From Aurifilum marmelostoma (lineage: Eukaryota > Ascomycota > Sordariomycetes > Diaporthales > Cryphonectriaceae): a stretch of DNA of 64,000 nt. The DNA lies in assembly GCA_027559495.1 (NCBI GenBank), contig JAMXSV010000024.1, positions 496,001 through 560,000 of the forward strand. The letters are read 5' to 3'. Shown piece after piece: positions 57,890 through 64,000 of this stretch; the first letter of the stretch is position 1, and each line of letters starts with the position of its first letter. Made by a program: the position numbers and the translations under genes. The notes below the pieces were generated by a model. The model saw only the letters and a program-made list of their open reading frames with translations, had not been told where the DNA came from and did no database searches.

Positions 57890-59096
57890 GAATGCACGGG
57901 GCGGCAATTGGCATGCATTAGTGTCATCGGACGTACAGCTCATGAGTTGACGAATTGGATACTTATTATGTAGCAAGATGTCTTCACCGCCTAATTGTTT
58001 CAAAAAGGAAGTCTTGGTCAAACACGACGATGTACCGTGGGCTACATATGCATCTAGATCATATTAATACAATTTGATTACTAAAAAAAAAAGACAACAT
58101 GACCCTGTAATGCAACGGAATTAGCTGTTTTCCTACTCATTTATGTCTCGAAATGATAGGTGCAAGGACGGTGCATTAAGCCGTGGATCCCACAGTGGCA
58201 CATGTTATTGGATGGGGATGGGATAGCCATTGATTCTTGTTCAGCCCTGACATATTTTCCCCGGCAGATTGCTACGCGACTCGACGGTGTTTCTTGCAGT
58301 GCAAATGAATCTAAAGCATCTCTAAAGCATCATCGGGCTCAGGCTATTCTTTCCTCACGGAGATGGATGATCCGTAGCAAGTCACGCCGGGGGAAGTAAG
58401 GCATGAAGTAACTGGTGTTCGAGTGCCTAGCCTTCGAGGTGCCGTCACTACGTTTCGTGACTTGTATCACAGCTTCAGTTGTACTGTGGAATCAAAAATT
58501 GCTAGAACTTGGAGGCTTTGAAACGTCTAGCCCTCTCCACACGTTTCCCTGCAAATCCTGGGGTGACTTCTTCGGCGCTGGCGAGTGCATATGACAATTC
58601 ATTACGCGGCCGAACGGCTGCATTTGGGCGTCTCAGATGTGATCTTCCGAGATCGCTGTGCAGACTGCGTCGATGACTTTGGCTGCGTACTCGATGGGAT
58701 ACTGACTTATAAGGTATCAATTCAGCGCACAGATGGACGCGATGACCAGGCGTAGAGTATCACTTCAAAAAGTTCTCAGAGAAACGAACCTCTTTGGTTG
58801 GACTTTTGCTGAAAACGCCTGCAGAATAATGATTGTTGTCAAATGCAGTGGCCGATGCCCTGATGACCCCTGTCAAACTGCCTACCCTGGCACCCTGGCG
58901 GTTCGAGCACCCTAGCACAATGCACCCCCCACCCCCAGTACTGCCCAACGCCTGTAGTTGCCTCTCCTCAAAGCTACTCGAAATTCCAACATGTGAAACA
59001 CATCTCCGAACCCTCAAAACTCGATACCTCTTTTCGTCCAGAAGCAGCATCTGGTCCTCCTGCTGATGTCGGCGCTGGGTTGGCTGAACCATCAGG
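57890..59096. other. Intergenic region, 1.2 kb
   Basis: Separates the secreted-protein gene from SEC5. An A9 run lies at 58083-58092 and AT-rich sequence at 58040-58150; a C-rich leader precedes SEC5 (58920-58945). No gene supported. Confidence 0.55.
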
Positions 59097-62000
59097 ATGG
59101 CTGACCTCGAACGGACCGTGCTGGACTTCTACCAGCTGTCAACCCCATACCCCGTCGAGTGGCCTACCGAGAAGGACAACAGCGATGTTTCCGAGGACGA
59201 GGATGCAGCCAGGAAGGCCAATCGGCGCAAGTCGAGATACCAGGCCCTGGAGAAAGCAGTCAGCAACAGGAACAGCCAGCTTCCAGGACACGAAAAGTCG
59301 GCCAATGGCGTCGGTAACATTGTGCAGAAGGACGAGCCAGACCCCCTGGGCACCACGGATAGCGTCGTGAGGACCCTGAGGCAACTTGGTGTTCCTGTCC
59401 AGGAAGACCCAAGGCTGCGTATGTACTCTCGTAGTCCATCCGTACCATGGAGTGCTGCTGACTCCCTGGCTTACAGGTCAACGCTTTCTCATGTCTTCCA
59501 CCACCTTCTCCCCCCCCCGCTGTTCCTCTCCCAGATGCACGCGACAGCAGACACCCAGTCACTGCTGAACGGTCTCGACGTCCTATCGCAATCCATCGAC
59601 CAGAAGAGCGCCTCCCTGAAGGTGCTTGTCGAGTCCAACTTCGAGCGCTTCGTCCGCGCAAAGGCGACCATTGACAACGTCTATAAGGAGATGAAGTACC
59701 GTGGCGCCGATCCGAACCCGCCTGCACCTGCTAATCGGACCCGCCCTCATAGCAGGCACGCGAGCAGGAATAGCTTCCGTAGCAGCTCTGGGCCCGGGGG
59801 TCTGCCGAACCCCTTGGCCCCGGACCCAAGAAAGAAGAATGCGCTGGTTAAAGAGAGCGAGTACGGCGTCTCTGGCATCAAGGCTCCCCTGCTCGATGTC
59901 TCCGCCAAGGCAGAGGATGTCTGGGGCCCGGCGCTCGGCGGCAGAGATAAGGAAGAGAACCTGAAGGTGGTGGCTGCCACCCTGGAGAAGTATCAGGAGT
60001 ACGTCGAGACCAGCTCAGCTGTCGCGGAGAGCATCAAGCGAAAAGATCATGAGGCACTGGTGGAGGAATACAACAAGGCGAGGAAATTCGCGGAGGAGGC
60101 GCGCAGGATGACCCAGAGGGGGTTCTCAGGACAGACTACCCGATGACCAGCTCTACCAGGTCCTCTTGGCCGCCCGAATGTGGCACGACGTACATGAACA
60201 GATCGAGGCCTTCAAACGCGATACGTGGAAGAAACTCATCACTCTCCACACCGCACCAAAGTCGGAAGCAAGTGGGCGGCGGGACCAGCACATGGAGCTC
60301 ATCAGCATCTTGCTCGAGCTGGGCGTGGACGAGAATCCCATATGGATATGGCTTCTCAGCCGCTACGATTACCTCAAGGCCAAGGTCGCGTCGACGGCAG
60401 AAAGAACCAAGGTCGAGATCGAGGTTGCCAGGCGGCGCATCGCTAATGCCGAGAGGCCCGGGCCTCAAGCGATCGCAAACCATGTCAAATCCATTGCGCG
60501 GCAGTCCATAGAGAGCAGGTCTCAATCCTTCGATTCTGGCGACATTGTGGAACTGTGGGAGAGGATCATATCATTCCTGACCAGCATGCTGTCCTCTCAG
60601 GGTATCATTGGCGAGGTCGTCGAGTTCTGGCAGACGGTTCAAGGGTTCTTGGAGGGCAGGTTGCAGAAGTCCCTGCCGACTGGGTACAACGGCGAGTCGC
60701 TGAAACACCACGAATTGACAAAGCAAGGGGCCACAGACTTACAGAAAGGCACCGTCGAACTGGTGGACGCCATCCGTGAGCATGTATACCTGTTCTTCGT
60801 CGGGCCACCTCCAGACGATTTGTCGATGCTGCTTTCTCCTATGCCATCAGAGCCGACCACACCCATGACGGCATCTCTCGCCGGTGGCGGAGGGCCACTT
60901 ACACCCAACACGTTAAAGGCGCCTCGTACTAACCTCGACCCCGGCAGCATCCCTCCACCATCACCTAAGAGAGGTGAGGCATGGGAAAAGTTTGCTTTCT
61001 GGCCTCCTTGGTCGAATTCTGTCAGTGGTGTCCACTACTTGGCAAAGGTACTCGTGTTGGTAGGCTCGGGATCTTGTGACATGGCCAGCCTTGCGCCAGT
61101 TGCTGGAGGAGATGGTGCAGTGCTCGAGAGGTTGAGGACCCTCGTTGGCTCCGCAAGAGAACGTTGCGTTACGGCCGTTTGCGCTGCTTGGAACAAGGAC
61201 GCTGAAAACATCAAATATGTCGAGGACTGGAGCAGGTCGCCCGAGAGAAAGGATGTCACCAAGATGCCCGCAAGCTTCAAGGCCTTTGAAAGCGCTCTGC
61301 TCACGGGCATGCAGCAGATTCTATACATCTCAGACGCCATGTCGAAACCAGGCGCCGGAGATATTGTCCAGCCGCCACCGGCCAAGCTCCAGCAGATGGT
61401 CCGCAGCCAGTACGTCACGACGCTGTATAAGGCCTTGAGCGGTATGGTTGAGAATGCGGAGCGCTCTGCCCGGAGGTCAGATGACGAGTGGACCACTGAG
61501 GACGGCTTTGTGGTTCTCAACGGCGGCAGCTCGCACGCATCTAGCATGATCAGCGCGTCGACGCTGGACGCTGGGGATAGGGTAAGTACAACTCTCAAAA
61601 TACACACTCTCTCTTCTTGTCCTTTTTTTTTCAAGAAGAAGGAAAATGGGCTGACTATACGATGATTCAGAACGTGCGCATGTTGTTGACGCTCAGCAAT
61701 CTGCAAGCGCTGCGAGCCGAAGTCGTGCCAGGGCTGAACACGCAGTTTGAGAACGCCTTCTCCGTCAAATTGACGGACGAGGAGAAGAAGATCAAAGATG
61801 TGCTGGGACAGATCGACGCACGCCTGTTCCAGTCCTACACGCGGCCGTATATAGAGTCTCTCCGAAGCAGCATCCGGCAGGGCATCACAGCCGCCGACTG
61901 GGCGCCAGCTTCACCCAACGACAAGCCTCGGGAGGTGAGGCCGTACATCTACAAGGCTTTACTCGAACTGGTCCTGGTTCACTCTCAAGTATCCACGACC

Positions 62001-62423
62001 GCTGCTACGCTCACCAGCCAGGTTCTCTCGTACCTGCTGGAGCAATCCTCGCGTGAACTTCTCGAGGCCTTCAAGTCCAGGCCCAAATATAGCCTCTCAG
62101 CTCTGATGCAGGCGACACTGGACGTCGAGTTCGTGGCGCAGACGCTGAGCCAGTACATGACGGAGAAATCTACAGAGATCCAGACGCAGATCTACCAGGA
62201 GCTGGACTCGCGGACGGACAACGACGCCCGTGCGAGGCTGCAGAGCGAGCTGCCAGAGATGAGGAGCGTGCTGAAGAGGCTGAGAGAAGCGAGCAAGAGC
62301 GAGTTTGCGTGCTTCCGCAAGCCGCGCCGTCGGGAAGCGGCTCCAGGTAACTTAGGGGCTAGGGGGGATAACAGTAGTGTCTCTACCACCAATTTGTCTG
62401 TTGGTGGGTTCGATCCGAGGTAG
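59097..62423 (+). CDS. SEC5: Exocyst complex subunit SEC5, frame broken at a C9 and a G5 run
   Basis: Subunit of the octameric exocyst that tethers secretory vesicles to the plasma membrane at growth sites such as the hyphal tip. Exons 59097-59418, 59477-61581 and 61671-62423 (GTATGT and GTAAGT donors; CTGAC branch in intron 2) give about 1058-1059 aa. The N-terminus is MADLERTVLDFYQLSTPYPV. The Sec5 domain begins near ADTQSLLNGLDVLSQSIDQK and SLKVLVESNFERFVRAKATI, followed by helical-bundle sequence such as QVLLAARMWHDVHEQIEAF and ILLELGVDENPIWIWLLSRY. The frame breaks at nine Cs (59510-59518), where seven or ten would restore it, and at five Gs (60118-60122), where four would. Both breaks sit in otherwise well-matching text. 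SEC5 is essential in yeast, so sequence error is much likelier than a pseudogene. Confidence 0.9.
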
Positions 62424-63549
62424 TTGTGACTGTTACCAAGACGGGTTCAGGACACAGGTGAACATGGGATAATGTGAAGATGCCAGTCAGCCGTATTGAT
62501 TCGCTATCTTACTTTTGGTTCTTTTTCTCTATTTGATACACAGTGCTTAAGCTGCCGGGTGAGTGTGCCTTCTGCTGATCAGTACAACAAGGTACTAAGG
62601 GCTCTGTAGCAACAATTTCTGCCGGCCGAATCCAGAAGTACCACGTAGCAGTGGACAAATAGCTCACCAGCCCTTGACAACACAACAGTGGACCTCAGGA
62701 CTGCCCAAAAGGTACATCCGGCCACCAATATGAAACCTTGGGTGTGGACTTGACTTTGGCATTTATTCAATTCTTGTTCTTTCTCTTATATCTCTCCTGG
62801 ATAATTAGGTCAGCCTGAACAAGTCAAGGATACTCGGACTGGTATAATGCTCCTGGATTCATACATGTGAGACCCTGTGCAAGTCTTTCTTTTAGTGCAT
62901 CTAAGTCCTGGTTTTCGCAACGAAATTCATCTGCAGGAGCACAAGCTGTATGACGAGGACAAGAAAAAGCTCTTATGTTGGACAACACGAGCCTCATGAT
63001 CCCATAGAAGAACAGCAGCTGTGTAGAGAGAGAGAGAGGGGTTCTCATTATCAGAAAGTCGACCAAGCAGCTAGTCCAAACATGCACCAACCACAGTCGC
63101 TAAGGTAATCGATGAACAGGGGCGAGGATCTTTTGGCCCTCCCTCCCCCTCCACCACAGCTTGTCAGGGCCCCCCTCCAGCCAGAAAGAAGCCTTGGCCC
63201 CATACCTCCTCGCGTCCCGTCCCGCGCCCATTCCAAGTCAGGCCTACTCGAGTTTCTTCTTTTCATACCGCCTTTCCAAGTCCCTGCAGTGAGATCCACA
63301 TCCTGGAAAAGGCGGTGTCGTTTACGCCGGCAGATTTTTTCCCTCCGCCATCGCATCGCCATCGCATCGGTATCGCATATACCCTTATGAAGGGTCCCAT
63401 CTGCGAGAGAGTGTGTGCAAGAGAGAATAATTAGCCCTTGCGAGGCTTCAGAGGGGGGCTCAGCAAGCCTACCCTCCCTCCCCCTCCCCCTCACCCAGGC
63501 GTGGGAAGAGTCCAGCTGCCATTCTGGTGGCAGTCAGAACCATTTCACG
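62424..63549. other. Intergenic region, 1.1 kb
   Basis: 3' flank of SEC5 and promoter of the zinc-finger gene. Includes a GA-rich tract (63022-63040) and a short tandem CATCGC repeat (63349-63376). Nothing coding. Confidence 0.55.
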
Positions 63550-64000
63550 ATGGGCCGCTTGCAGCATCCAGTCATCAAGCAGTTCTTCGACCGAGGAGAG
63601 AAACTCAAGGACAATTCCAACCGGTAAGTCCAGTCTAGCCCGAATCCACTTGCGCGCTCTTTGCGCGAAATCAAAATCACAATTTGTGCTTTATCCTCCC
63701 CTCCCTTTCGTTTTCTCTCTTCAAATTGTCGGGATGAAAGCGCATGTCACCTACATTCGCTGTCCGCTCATCACGTGGCAGACACGTATCGATATGTCAC
63801 TCGCAGCTGACCCATGTCGTGTAGCTATGTTCACAGCTGCAAGCTCTGCGGCGAGGTCTTTAAGAAGGGCCGGGTCGAGAGCCTGAGAAAGCATATCACT
63901 AAGAAGTGTACCATGATCTCTTCTCAGGAACGCATCGATGCTGCCCTTCGCTTTGCCGATATTGACCCTCAGCGCCCGGAATCCTCTCGACAGGCCAAGC
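63550..64000 (+). CDS. BED-type zinc-finger protein, 5' end only
   Basis: Exon 1 is 63550-63623 and exon 2 starts at 63825, running off the right edge; the intron (201 nt) has GTAAGT, a GCTGACC branch and TAG, phase 2. The start MGRLQHPVIKQFFDRGEKLK runs into KDNSNRYVHSCKLCGEVFKK. That is a zinc finger of the CxxC...H...C kind: SCKLCGEVF, then ESLRKHITKKC. This arrangement resembles BED-type fingers, which occur in DNA-binding regulators and in domesticated transposases. About 83 residues are visible, so the rest of the protein, and with it any family name, cannot be told. Fungal regulators that begin MGR(L)xHPV are known to me as a type, which supports this start. Confidence 0.7.

Noticed and set aside
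59419..59476. Reading SEC5 straight through 59419-59476 without an intron
   Set aside because: The frame is open by chance, but GTATGT and ACAG fit an intron and the spliced phase gives the expected RQRFLMSSTTF, leaving the C9 run as the only break.

Overview
This is a 64 kb piece of a filamentous ascomycete (Pezizomycotina) nuclear genome, most likely a Sordariomycete. Evidence: short spliceosomal introns (about 70-240 nt) with GTRNGT donors, CTRAC-type branch points and YAG acceptors; pyrimidine-rich leaders; many homopolymer and microsatellite tracts between genes; and typical fungal families (DUF2415, FYV7, PH-domain, ATOS-like, SEC5). I saw no tRNA, rRNA, CRISPR or intact transposon.

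Layout. 0-9 kb: 5' end of mitochondrial Hsp70 (-, cut by the window edge), a DUF2415 protein (+), L-2-hydroxyglutarate dehydrogenase (-) and a coiled-coil protein of unknown function (-). 9-19.6 kb: a 10.8 kb stretch without a convincing gene, rich in simple repeats, ending in the leader of a PH-domain protein (+, 19.6-22.3 kb). 23.6-30.7 kb: eIF3g (+) and two unknown proteins (-). 35-41.6 kb: phosphatidylethanolamine N-methyltransferase CHO2 (+), rRNA-processing factor FYV7 (-) and IDH2 (+), the last two divergent. 44-49.7 kb: an ATOS-like/meiotic chromosome segregation protein (+) and a single-pass membrane protein (+) with a premature stop. 49.7-59 kb: a gene-sparse island with one tiny conserved-looking protein and two small secreted Cys-rich proteins, one built of two 8-Cys repeats. 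59-64 kb: exocyst subunit SEC5 (+) and the start of a zinc-finger protein (+) that runs off the window.

The genes do not form a single pathway. Housekeeping functions (mitochondrial import and TCA cycle, phospholipid methylation, translation, exocytosis) flank two accessory-looking tracts: the 9-19.6 kb desert and the 50-58 kb secreted-protein island.

The most striking sequence-wide pattern is five frame breaks in four otherwise good genes, each exactly at a G or C homopolymer of 5-9 bases. Two fall in SEC5, an essential gene in yeast. The simplest reading is homopolymer-length error in the assembly, so the affected models are given with the break described. The best candidate for new biology is the duplicated 8-Cys secreted protein at 55.9-56.5 kb with its neighbours. 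CDS spans below run from start to stop codon, introns included.
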